A stretch of DNA of 64,000 nucleotides from Folioceros fuciformis (Eukaryota > Anthocerotophyta > Anthocerotopsida > Anthocerotales), in the NCBI GenBank assembly GCA_049999805.1, contig JBNGIO010005225.1, positions 18,635-82,634 on the forward strand, given 5' to 3'. Below the pieces are notes generated by a model, which ran no database searches, had not been told where the DNA came from, and saw nothing but the letters and a program-made list of their open reading frames with translations. The translations under genes and the position numbers were made by a program. How positions within the stretch are numbered: the stretch's first letter is position 1; each line of letters starts with the position of its first letter. This document shows positions 45,995-60,661 of the stretch, piece by piece.

Positions 45995-46290
45995 TGGAAA
46001 TTGTTTTGTTTGTGAGATCTGCTGATCTGAGCTGTTTGTTTGTTCGCTTGCGTGCTGTGAAGGGATTGCGCAGAGGAGGGAGGTGTGGTTGGTTTTCGGC
46101 GGCTCCGTATCTCAGTTGCTGGAGCTGCTGCGGGTGGCTTCGCTGCGCGCGGGAGCGAGACTCCAGCCAGTGGAGGGAGCTTGGGGCTGGGGAGAGTGCT
46201 GCTTGGCTGCCGAGCCTGTGGGGAGAATTGCTGTATTAGGGCTCTTGTTGTGCTGTACGGCCTGCGGCGGGATCGGGGAGCTCGGAGGAG

Positions 46291-50344
<4,054 letters not shown>

Positions 50345-50859
50345 ATATGGCAACCGCTCACCGCGCATGGAGAGTGTAGTTGTGTAGCTACTCCTACCTC
50401 TGGATTTGTCGTGCGGAATAATGCTATTGAGGAAATGTAGCTCCTGAGAAGGGAACTGTCCAAGTTCTTCGGAGCAGAGAAGCTGTGTAAGATGTCAAGA
50501 TTTTGGCGTTGTCCATGTTTGTCGACTATGTCGCGGAAATCGTTTGCTGAGGAAGAACTCTATATGAAGCGGTACAAAATATATCTTATCTTTTAGAAGA
50601 AGCTAGCAACCCCCCTTACGTCAAAATCCGTGCTTGGTATAGCATGTAGATAAACCTACCGTTTTCCGACATTCATTAAATCTGGAAAGATGCTTTATTT
50701 GCCTGAAACGAGGGTAACTTCTGGTTATGGACCGGGAGCGGAGCTTGTGAAACGTAGACTTGGACGCGGCGAACGTCAATGGTTCGATGAAGGGTTCAGT
50801 GTGACTCATTTTGCGCGCACTGTCTTCGGGTGCTCGGAGGAATTTTGGTGCGCACGGCC
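50345..50859. other. Spacer after malic enzyme
   Basis: Contains the malic enzyme 3' end and the upstream region of the LLP-like gene. Nothing else is seen. Confidence 0.45.
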
Positions 50860-51609
50860 ATGGGGAAGTCCATCCGGTCCAAGCGGTTGAAGAGGATCAG
50901 GACATTGAAGAGGGAGCTCGTGGAGCCTCACTATGACAAGAAGGATGCTGCGAGGTTCGCTGCGCTGGACGCTGCGACCCACGCTCCCAAGCGTGAGTTG
51001 CGGCAGAAACGGCAGCCTGTGGGTAGGCAGGCCCTTGACCTTGTACCTTGATTGCCGTCTGATGCAGCTCGTCTCAATTGCGGTCGGTGGTCCGGCCTTT
51101 TGTGAATGGGAGTGCGAGAGCTGGTCAGCAGTTCTTCATTGCCGGGGAGCTTGGACCCTAGAATGATCCATGCGTCACAGAAGCCGAGGGTCTGATATCC
51201 ACAGACCCGTGGTTCACTCAGATGCAGAAAATTTCTAGGTTTTCTTGTGCTGGTAACCTAGATCTTGTTGGTGATGGTTGAGCTTTGGATGCGGGAAGGT
51301 ACTGCTGCGAGCTGCACTTGAGCTCCTTCTGACTCTGTGTGACTGGTCACTGCAGAAATGGAAGATCTTCCGAGAGGTCGGAGCCTCGTTAGAGAAGCTG
51401 CAGATGTAGATGCCGATGCAGAAGCTCCGGAAAATCCCCTGGAAAATTCCGCTACTGACGCGGTAGCCATGGAGGTTGACAACGGGCAGTCTAAGAAGAC
51501 TCCTGTTCGCCGGCCCTTGAAGGGGAAGGGTGGTGTGATCAAGAAGCGATGGAAGAGTAAAGCCAAGATCAATAGGGACAAAAAGCGGAAGAGGAGAGCT
51601 CGGTTTTGA
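50860..51609 (+). CDS. Small basic LLP-homologue-like nucleolar protein
   Basis: Two exons (50860-51022 and 51356-51609) join in phase to 138 residues. The start MGKSIRSKRLKRIRTLKRE is the hallmark of the LLP/DUF2423 family (MAKSLRSK-type start), followed by VEPHYDKKDAARFAALDAAT. A short acidic stretch (DVDADAEAPEN) precedes a strongly basic end (KKRWKSKAKINRDKKRKRRARF). Family members are nucleolar and are tied to large ribosomal subunit maturation. The fit rests mainly on the first 20 residues and the charge layout, so function is tentative. An upstream in-frame Met at 50830 gives ten more residues, but the family start is at 50860. Confidence 0.7.
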
Positions 51610-52044
51610 GGGGTCCTTTCCGGCTGATCCTGTGCACAAGTTGTCTTGTCACGTCATGGCTTTCGTTTGCCAAAGCGCTTTGTTTGGATCCTGTATTCTA
51701 GGGTTTTCTTTGCGGAGAGAAGTCACAGGTCTTCCCTGCTCTGAAGCTCCAGTAGTTTGTGCGCACAGGGAACGCTGAGGACAACAGTTTTGCTCGTTGG
51801 GGAAGGGACCTTGGTAGACTAGACTACCTTGGAGGGCGGTTGGTACCAGGCAACGTGGGGGGCTTTGAACTGAGCCCTGCGTGTAATCACTAATTTTTAA
51901 GAGCTGTATGTAAGACGTGGGTTTGAGACCTGTCGATGTGGAATAATACAAAGCCTTAGTCTTGGTTAAGACGAAGTGCTAGTGAAAGCTCATATCACGC
52001 CGTCAGCAAAACTCCCCACGACAGTCCCGGTTGGACAGAGCACC
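51610..52044. other. Spacer before CHI-like gene
   Basis: No gene or motif seen. It should include the 3' end of the LLP-like gene and the CHI-like promoter. Confidence 0.45.
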
Positions 52045-54003
52045 ATGGCGATCCCCCAGCGAGGGGGAAAGTGGTTGATAGCAGCGTTGGCTACAGCGCC
52101 GACAATTCCGCTCTTGTCGCTGTTCTCAACCTGCCCAGCTGCTCTATCCTCCGCCGATGCTCCTACAACTCATCCAGATACAGCGGGATCCAGTATGTAA
52201 CTCTCTGATGTTTGTTTAAACTCGGCCACCAGGAAGGTTCTAGATTTGGATACACTTGTGCAACGGTGTGTTTGCTACACCCTTTTATTGGTTAGGTCGT
52301 GAGCCTTTTGATTGAAATTTCAGACGGTCCTTCGATGAATCGGTGGGTGTCCTGGCTCGTATTTGATCCATCTGAAGCCTTCGTGTCGTGTTATGGTCAC
52401 ACCAGTCAAAAGCCATACCCTCCCGGTCCCCGAGTAGGCGATGTTTGCTGAAAAAAAGATGAGGGAGAAGTGAGAGAGAAGTGATGCCTAGTATACTGCA
52501 CTTCTTGTCTTAAGGCCTGCGCCATCCAAGGCCTACATCAGCATGTTCTGGGTGTTTTGATGACAGGGCGAGCTGTGAAGGAACCTTTTACGGGAATCGA
52601 GTTTGATTGGAGCAAAAGAGCTGATGGGGTTGATGAGCACAATTCGTATCGGCTTCTGGGTACAGCTGTCCGATGTATGCTTGGTCAGGTGTGTATTTGG
52701 TGTGCTTGTGGAGCCCTTTTTCTCCCACACCTTTGAGCCTTTCTGACAATTCCTCCGATGTGTGGCAGTGCAAATTTGCAAAAGCACGAGCCTATGCTGT
52801 GGGGTTGTATGTCGAAGATGGTAAGCAGGGAAGCCTTTTGGTCAACACGGTGAGTTTGTGTGTGGAACCTGCTGTCCAAGTTTCGACATATCCATGAAGT
52901 TGTTTCAAATTGATCTGAGCATTAGTGTGGATCTGAGATGTGTACTTGCAGGTGGAGGAGATTGCTCCAAATGACTCGTTAGGGGCAGCAGTGTTGGCTG
53001 CTCCTGTGGGACGAAATCTGCTACTCGTCATGGACAGGGATGTTGCTGGCCATCACATTGGAAAGGTCAGCATAAGATGCTTACTTTTGTGGCAGACGCT
53101 TGTCCTGTACGTAATATGGCTGACTCTTACTGAACAATATTGTTGCAGGGCTTTGATCGATCATTGCTACCCCGTATCCGCAAAGCTCAAGGAGGTGCGA
53201 AGACTGGGCCTGGCAAAGATGCGGTAAATGACTCTGCCCAAGTTTTGAATAATAACGTCTCTTGCTCAGCAATGGCTATACAACCTATTTTCTGTGCCTG
53301 CTACTGGCTGAGTACAGCACGTGGTTGACAGACTACTTGATGCAGCTACGGGATTTCACACGTTGCTTCAATAATGAGAAGATGATTCGCAAAGGGACTC
53401 GAATCTCCCTGGTAAGGTGGCTTCTTATGAAGAGTTACCGCATGCTGTGCTTCATGCTTTCCTAGTTTCGTTTCCTTCCATGGTTTGAACCAGGATGAGG
53501 CGAAAATGAGACATGAGTTGCAAAAAGGATCCTCTTGTTGCATTTGGCTTGATTCAGTAATCTTTGTGTGTGCTAATTGCTGCTTAACATTTTGGTTGGA
53601 AGCATCTTAGATGTTTAGATATGATGTACGCAGTAGGATCCTTATGCTTGCCATGGCTGTCTCCTAATCTCCGTGGTTGTAACTGCTTGTAAATACTTCT
53701 GCCTGCAGCTGTGGAGAACTGATGATACTCTTGTAGTTTCCATCGACTCACGGTAAGGCTTCAGCGTGTGTTTCAGTTCCTCGAGTGACACAATCAAGAT
53801 TTTGCGTATGCTGTCCGTTCACCTTATAAGCTTCATTCGCCTTACCTCGTGTTGCCTACTGATCTGGCTGCAGCGTCCGGGCAGTCATCTCGTCACCTGT
53901 TCTTTGCAGAGCTGTGTTTGATGTTTATCTCGCACCAGATTCTATTTTCAGCAAGTACCAGAACACCGCATTCGTGTACCACAAGGATCAACACGAGGAG
54001 TGA
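52045..54003 (+). CDS. Chalcone-isomerase-like fatty-acid-binding protein, plastid type
   Basis: Eight exons in phase (52045-52192, 52567-52688, 52769-52849, 52952-53065, 53149-53223, 53346-53411, 53709-53752, 53874-54003) give 259 residues. The N-terminus is rich in alanine, serine and threonine and could be a plastid transit peptide. The CHI fold is shown by AVKEPFTGIEFDW, SYRLLGTAVRCM, ARAYAVGLYVEDG, GRNLLLVMDRDVAG, LRDFTRCF, MIRKGTRISLLWR, DDTLVVSID and the end VISSPVLCRAVFDVYLAPDS. Proteins of this branch (FAP1-3) bind fatty acids in plastids and are thought to predate true chalcone isomerases. I cannot assign it to FAP1, 2 or 3, and flavonoid cyclisation is not indicated. Confidence 0.85.
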
Positions 54004-54251
54004 AGTGAAAAGAACACAATCTTGTTGTCCTCATCTCTGCATTGTTGAAAACTCCAGTGCAACTAGCACGGGCATGTAGGGCTTGTAATAAGGACAAGCA
54101 GGTGTCCTGAAATCCATATTATGAACTTATCAAATGGACTTGCTACTGCGTTGCGAACTATCTCCGCTTGCATCAAATGACTCTGAATAATGGTAGTTGA
54201 CGTGTTTTTTGATGGCTGCATGGTAATTGTGTTTGTGATTACCGTTGAGAG

Positions 54252-56279
54252 TTATTCAGTGACTGGTTCAGTTGGCGTTGTTGGTGACAGTGACAGGTTA
54301 TTCAAACGCTCGAGAGATAAGATCAAGGCATGGCTGCTGAGCTTCCCATCTCCATGCGCCTTTAAAGCAATGTATAGTTGCTGAGTCTGCCACAGCCGGT
54401 CAACGAAACTGCAGAATGAGGTGAGTTGAAACACAAACGTTGCACAACGGAAGCGTGCCAAAGCTCTTGAAGCTAAAGGCTTCCAAAATCCGCACGTCAG
54501 TAAACATACCAGGGCAAGTCCGGGAAGTGATAGTGACATTTTCTGAGTTTCGGAGAGAGCAATGCCGAGATCTTTGATCTGATAGTCTGCGAATCCACCT
54601 GCAATTAAGCAAGCCACAAATTCAGTTGCCAAGATCAGTGCCGACGCACCGGATTCCGTGGGAGCGTACCTGGAGCGAAGTCTCTGCTCACAATCCTATC
54701 TGCAAACAGATCCAAGACTTTGGAACCAGCAGCCCCTCCTGATATTGCTCGCAGATATCTGCATTCAAAGCAGGCGCAGGTTTCTTGTCACCCGGAATAT
54801 GCAAAAGTCTGGAGGGGAGCCATTTTTCGGACCACAGACGTGCAGCGTTTAGCTTACGTTGCGACATCCAGTCCAGCCTTGTGAGCAAAGAGCATACCCT
54901 GAAAGACGCCGAGAGATTTAATGTTCTCATCTTTTCACACACTTTCCACAAAGCTACCCTGCTAAACAGGATGGAACAGTTCCACCTACCTCAGACAAGC
55001 CCAGGACGTTTAGTCCGTAGGTGATCTGTAGGCCTCGTACCGAACCAGACCAGCCTGTCAGAATCCGGAGGACAGAGCACGACAGGTTAACCAATTACAT
55101 ACCTGATTTGCCAATTTGCAGCTCTGGCCAGATCCTGCGGGTCCCAAGTAAACAGCGGACCCAAAGCACTTGAACAATGGCTGCAAGGCCTTAACCTGAA
55201 TTCAACGTGCCAGTCCACGAAGGAAGTTATTTGACGCAGGTAGTAGCTGAAATTCTTCCGCATGAGCTCAAGCACAAGAGCTACAAGCTCGCTTACAGTC
55301 TGCTCTTGGCCACCAGCAAATATAGCAAGGGTACCATTTTTGGCCCCTTTGTCGCCTCCAGACACTGGTGCATCTACGGCGTCACAACCCCTTAGCAGCA
55401 GACCAGCTGCACATCAGCTTTCCTCCAAAAAAAGCAGTTTCCTGCAACTCACTCATATGGGACTACCACGATGGACACCACCACATTCAGGAAAAACTTC
55501 CCACCTCGTTTGTGCTGCCGAGAAAATTTCTCGGGCAAGAGAGGGTTCACTGCTCGTGGTGTCCACAACCTGACATAAGCCAAAAACCAGGTGACACTCC
55601 TTGAACAGAATTAACTTCACAGGGCAGGGCGCAGAGTACCAGTCGATTTTCTGCTGCATGGAAGGCTTACAATGCCACCCTGTCCAAGGCCTTGCAGTAT
55701 GCCGTTGGAACCGAGAATGACGTCTCTGACATCTTCGGGATTCCTGAAGTCACGCCCTTCATCACAACCGAGGCACAATACGGGGTGCCTGTCACTCCAT
55801 TTCCTCCAGATGCGATCCCCAGGACGCAGGCTTACCCCAACATAGTAAACACAACATCGCTTCGCTCTGCAACAGCCTTGGGCGAATCCACAAGCACGGC
55901 TCCCCTACTCTTCAAAGGGTCCGCCTTGCTGCAGTGAGGAAGCTAATTCCCACATCACTTCAGGCGTCCACGAACTTCGCAAGCAAAACAAGGTTGAGCC
56001 TCTCCTGTGCATTTCACTGCACCTGAGTGTACGGTTGTAGACCGTAATTGAATAGCCTCCACTCAGCAGGTGCCCGCACATTTCAAGGCCCATCACTCCG
56101 ATTCCAATCCATCTGCCCGTCCCCTATTCCCCGTTCATAATGCATCGAGCCCAATAGTATCCGATTTGCAACAAAGGAAAGCAGGATATTGGTCAAGGAT
56201 GAGGATGTCACCCAACACGCGTTTGGCTCGAGACAACTAAAGCAGCAGGGCCAGATCCCACTGGACTCCCGCTTGCCAT
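54252..56279 (-). CDS. 3-hydroxyisobutyrate dehydrogenase-like (beta-hydroxyacid dehydrogenase)
   Basis: Twelve small exons on the minus strand (56212-56279, 56023-56112, 55836-55928, 55671-55743, 55505-55569, 55297-55390, 55103-55195, 54990-55025, 54858-54898, 54670-54758, 54510-54598, 54252-54386) join in phase to 321 residues. The Rossmann motif VGWIGIGVMGLEMCGHLL is followed by YSITVYNRT, VDSPKAVAERSDVVFTML, VVDTTSSEPSLAREI, the substrate loop DAPVSGGDKGAKNGTLAIFAGG, the catalytic lysine region CKLANQ, GMLFAHKAGLD, GGAAGSKVLDLFADRI, KDLGIALSE and ALILSLERLNN. It is closest to the plant HIBADH-like group around At4g29120. These NAD(P)-dependent enzymes oxidise or reduce short beta-hydroxyacids; the exact substrate is open. 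The predicted N-terminus is short (no clear mitochondrial presequence). Confidence 0.9.
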
Positions 56280-57044
56280 GGAGCTTGTGCAGCCCGACAA
56301 TTGCGATGGCGAAGTAGGTGGCCTCCACCCCAACCGTGCTCCTGCCCGTCACTCGCCAGTCTTGAGGACCAGCTTCATCTACGGACACGACACTGACGAC
56401 GAGGAGCCAGTTGTCTCTGGCATCAGGCAAACTGTATGGATTCTCGTACTGATAAAGATTCCCATATTCCATATGGGCAGTGCGGAGATTTATTATATTC
56501 AAGGTGCTGGATCTCGTTCCAAGATTATGGTATAGTCTTAGTTTTCGGAAGGAAGCCCTTTCAGCCTCAAGTACAGTAGATAGACGCCAAACCAGCCATT
56601 CTTGCTGGGTTCAACTATGTTCCTACATGGTTTGAGAGAAAACTACACCCCATTCCGTACTTCCCTGTTCGCCAGCTGTGGCCCGGCTGCGTCGATTCCT
56701 CTTCTCCCGATCCGCACGTCTTGGGGCCTGCTGCCACATCTACATCTGGGCACCAGTGTATTGTGTTTGGCACTAGCGAATAAGCTGCAGCATCGTGCTT
56801 GTCTTGCCTAATCAGAGCATGGGGTCCCAGCTCCAGGTTGCTCTACATTCTACCAGCGCCAAAAAGAGCATGCCAAACTGTAGCATTAGACAGAACGCAC
56901 ATGGTCCAACCCAAAGCTAGCGACTCCGGCGTAGGCCTGCTCGACCTTGGAGTATTTCCTTCTGAATTCCAGACCGAAAGTGTTAGCAGGTGGACGACTT
57001 CGTGCAGTCTTGTGAGACATGCCTGCTGCGAGAACTGGATCTAA
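56280..57044. other. Divergent spacer HIBADH-like / PPR
   Basis: Holds the promoters of the HIBADH-like gene (minus) and the PPR gene (plus). One copy of a 25-bp repeat lies at 56587-56611. No gene is seen. Confidence 0.45.
56587..56611. repeat. 25-bp direct repeat, copy 1 (upstream of PPR gene)
   Basis: The 25 bases that begin CCAAACCAGCCATTCTTGCT occur here and again, without mismatch, at 60201-60225. The two copies flank the PPR gene in the same orientation. Confidence 0.95.
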
Positions 57045-59832
57045 ATGTGCAGCACTGTTCGCGCAACCAGCCCAGCTGCCGGTGCACTGGAACTTCTGGT
57101 TTCTGGGAGCGTTCGTGATTGCGAAGTTTCACCTCATGGCTCTGAGAAACCTCGGTGCCTGGCAGGCGGGGCTTCACTCTCGCTCTGGGGGCCATACGAT
57201 GCTGTAGGGACCGCGTTTCTGGACTGCCACAGCCAGGGGAATCGATGGGGTAGTAGCCGAGCTAAGAAGAGCTCCTCAGCTCGGGCCAGAGAATTCCTGA
57301 CTGGGGAGTATGGACGGCAGGAGGTATTTTGGCGGCGGTCTTTTCTGGATCATACGATTCGGAGGGCCGACAGGCGAGGCAGGGAAGGCTCCTGTTCGTC
57401 TACGGCGGACCTCTCGCTCAACGGGAACTGGAAGTCAAGAAGGCTGAATGAGCAATTGGACTACTGGGATATGCAGATGGCTCGTCATGGTCCTATTTCG
57501 GACTGGAGCTCGCCGGATGACGATGGCGGTCGGGGGATTCCAGGTTATGAGAGGAGCGTAACGGGTGAAACTGTGAGGCAACTTTGTGAGCAGGGGCAGC
57601 TTGTTCAGGCTATTGAGGCTCTGGGAGTTCTCGTGAAAATGCACTTCGATGTGTCCAAGTTTCTTTTGTATATTGTGTTGAGAAGATGTCTGGTGGAAAG
57701 GAATCTGGTTCATGGTCGCCGTGCCCATGCCCTTGCTGTGAAAGGAGGGTACGAGTTGGATAAGTTCTTGTGCAACCACATCCTGCGGATGTATGCTGGT
57801 CATGCCAGGTTGCAGGAAGGGATGGATGTATTTGCCGGGATTGCGGAACCCGATGCTTTCATGTGGTCTTCCGTTATCTCTGCGCACGTTAAACAGGGGC
57901 GAGATAAGGAGGCCATCGAGCTGTACCATCGGATGCGGAGGTTGAGTGTGAAGCCAGATGGGCATGTGTTCGTAGCAGCCCTTCAGGCTTGTGCACGCGG
58001 AGCAGACTTGGAAACTGGGCAGCAGGTGCACGCTGACGTGCTGGCCACTGGCAGCGAGCCTGACTTGTTTGTTTCTAGTTGCTTGGTAGATATGTATGCA
58101 AAATGTGAGAGCCTGGAAGACGCGCAAAGAGTGTTTGACACACTTGGTGAGAAGAATGTGGTGACCTGGACAGCTCTAATAACAGGATATGCCCAGCAGG
58201 GCATGGGTCAGCAAGCCCTGCATCTGTATAGTGCTATGAGAGAAGAAGGTGCCGCTATACCTGATTCTGTGACGTTTGTGTCTCTTCTGCAGGCATGTGC
58301 AAGTGTGGGTGCACCTGCTCTGGAGAAAGGGAAGCAGCTACATGCACATATTAGGGAACAAGGATATCAAGGTATTGTGTTCGTAGCCAGCAGTTTGGTA
58401 AATATGTATGCAAAGTGCGGCAGCTTGAAAGACGCTCACATTGTGTTCAACGGTCTCACTCAAAAGAACGTCGTGACCTGGACAGCTCTGATAGCAGGAT
58501 ACTCCCAGCAGGGCATGGGCCAGGAGGCCCTGCGCCTTTACAGTGCAATGCAAGAAGAAGGCTTGGCGGTGCCAGATTCTGTTACATTTGTTTGCCTCCT
58601 GCAGGCATGTACACGCGTGGGCAACCTGGCTTTGGACAAGGGGAAACAGCTTCACGCACAAATCCGAGATCGAGGATTCCAAGGTGATGAGTTTGTTGCC
58701 AGTAGTTTGGTAAACATGTATGCAAAGTGTGGCAGCCTGGAGGATGCTGAAGAAGTGTTCCACAGTCTTGATCAAAAGAATGTGGTGACATGGAGTTCCA
58801 TGATAGCAGGGTATTCTCAGCAGGGCATGGGTCTGGAGGCCCTTCGCCTTTACAGGGCTATATGGGCAAGAAGAAGGCAAGGCTGCACCTGATTCTGTGG
58901 CGTTTGTGAGCCTCCTGCAGGCATGTGCAAGTGTCGCAGCTTTACATGTGGGAAGGCAGCTTCATGCCCAGATTCAAGATCAAGGCCTTCAAGCTGATGT
59001 AACTGTAGCGAACAGTTTGATAACCATGTACGCAAACTCAGGGAGCATGCTTGATGCGCAGCAGGTGTTCGATGCATTGCCCACAAGAGACGTCGTCACC
59101 TGGAGTGTATTGATTGCAGGATACACCCGTCAAGGAGACAGTGAAACGGTCTTTGACTTGTTTCTCAGAATGAGAAAGGACGGTATTCAGCCAGACAGCG
59201 TCACATTCCTCAGTGTACTAACAGTGTGCAGTCACACGGGCCAAGTGGACAAGGGGCGAGAGTTCTTGGACGCCATGAGCAGACACTACGGGATCACTCC
59301 CAATTTGGAGCACTACGCGTGCATGGTGGATCTACTTGGCCGTGCAGGCCAACTCCAGGAGTCACTGGTTTTGGTAAGCACAATGCCTGTACTGCCTACT
59401 CTTGCCTTTTGGCACACTCTACTGGGTGCTTGTCAAAAGTGGAGCGATGTGAACATGGGACGCCATGCTTTTGGTGAAGGAGTGAAGCTAGACAAGAAGG
59501 ATGCTGCAGCACATGTGTTGATGTCCAACATATACACCGGTGCTCAGATGTGGGAGCACGCGCAGGAGATAAAGTCAAGGAGAATAGGAGCTAGGCCATG
59601 GAAGCAACCAGGCCGGAGCTGGTGGACAGACATGGACGGACTGGTGCACAGTTTCTCAGTAGGAGATGGAAAGCATTCCGACAAGTTCGAGACCTCGCTC
59701 GTCCAAAATAGCGAAACAATACTGGTCGCTCCACTGATAGGCATCTCTTCTTATGGCAGGCATCGTAGAGTGGGTTCCTCCAAACTGTTGTATGTACGTC
59801 CTTCATGGCTCATCGCAAACCCGGATCGATGA
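57045..59832 (+). pseudogene. PLS-class PPR gene interrupted by a 4-nt insertion
   Basis: A paralogue of the gene at 2492-5818, intronless, in two frames: 57045-58892 and 58897-59832. The first frame holds an N-terminal region, RLCEQGQL-type start of similarity near 57565, and about four P-L-S triplets. It ends by a TGA at 58890-58892 after LRLYRAI. At 58855-58880 the expected GCTATGCAAGAAGAAGGC reads GCTATATGGGCAAGAAGAAG, an insertion of four bases. The second frame then continues exactly where the first should (VAFVSLLQACASVAALHVGR) through the last triplet to an E/E+ type end (SWWTD.DGLVHSFSVGD), again without DYW. It has about five triplets against about eight in the paralogue. Either a recent pseudogene, an assembly error, or a truncated 615-codon protein. 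Confidence 0.8.
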
Positions 59833-60661
59833 CAAGAGTTCACGATTCTTGTCGTCACGTGCATTGTGTCGTGATTGCAAACTACAACTGCCTAACTGAA
59901 GTCTCGTTTTCCGAGCCCGGACTGCTGCCGTTGGACATCACGGATTGAACAGAGCAGAGGAACATGAAGGAGAGGAAGCAATTGGTAGATCGCGGCCTGT
60001 CGGAGAACCGGAGATAAATATTCAACATGCGAGATAAGTACAGTACATATGCAGCCGTATAGCAGGGAAAGTGCCGTTAGTGCATGTCAGATGCCGCGAT
60101 GATCGAGGCCCCTTGAATTCAAACAAATGCCCGTGTGCGCAACGGCTCCTCCTGAGACCGCAGGGCCCTGTTTGTGCAAACCAAACCCTGCTGCGTCTAG
60201 CCAAACCAGCCATTCTTGCTGGGTTGCTCTTTCCCCCAAGATCCCCAACCGTTGCCACCAAAACTCGATGTGCCCACTCCAGTCCACTCCACTCCCGCCC
60301 TGCGTCTTCACCAGCCCACTGTGCTGCCATGCCAGCAAGCTGGCCAGCATTGGAGGTGCCAACTGCCAAGGACTCAATTCTTTCTCCCTTCCCACCCCTC
60401 TCCTTGTTCCTGCATTGCTGCCTGGGAGCCACAGACAATGCGTGGTTGCAGGTCTAGCCCTGCGGAGCTGTGTATCCGAAGCTGAGCGCCAAAATTGGCT
60501 CGGGTGGTGTGAAATGCGTGTGGTGAGGTGACAGCGCAAGACGCTCTGCAAGTCACGCTCTGTGGAGAGAGGGGTCTTGGGTCTTGAGTGTTGCTGGTTT
60601 TAGCCACAATCAGGCGGGCTGGCAATGTAGGGTGACGTTGTGTGGGAGCTCGGGGGCAGTG
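59833..60661. other. Kinesin upstream region
   Basis: No gene is recognised. The second 25-bp repeat copy (60201-60225) and a pyrimidine-rich stretch (about 60225-60420, plus strand) are present; the latter may be the kinesin 5' leader. Confidence 0.4.
60201..60225. repeat. 25-bp direct repeat, copy 2 (downstream of PPR gene)
   Basis: Identical to 56587-56611 in the same orientation. See copy 1. Confidence 0.95.
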
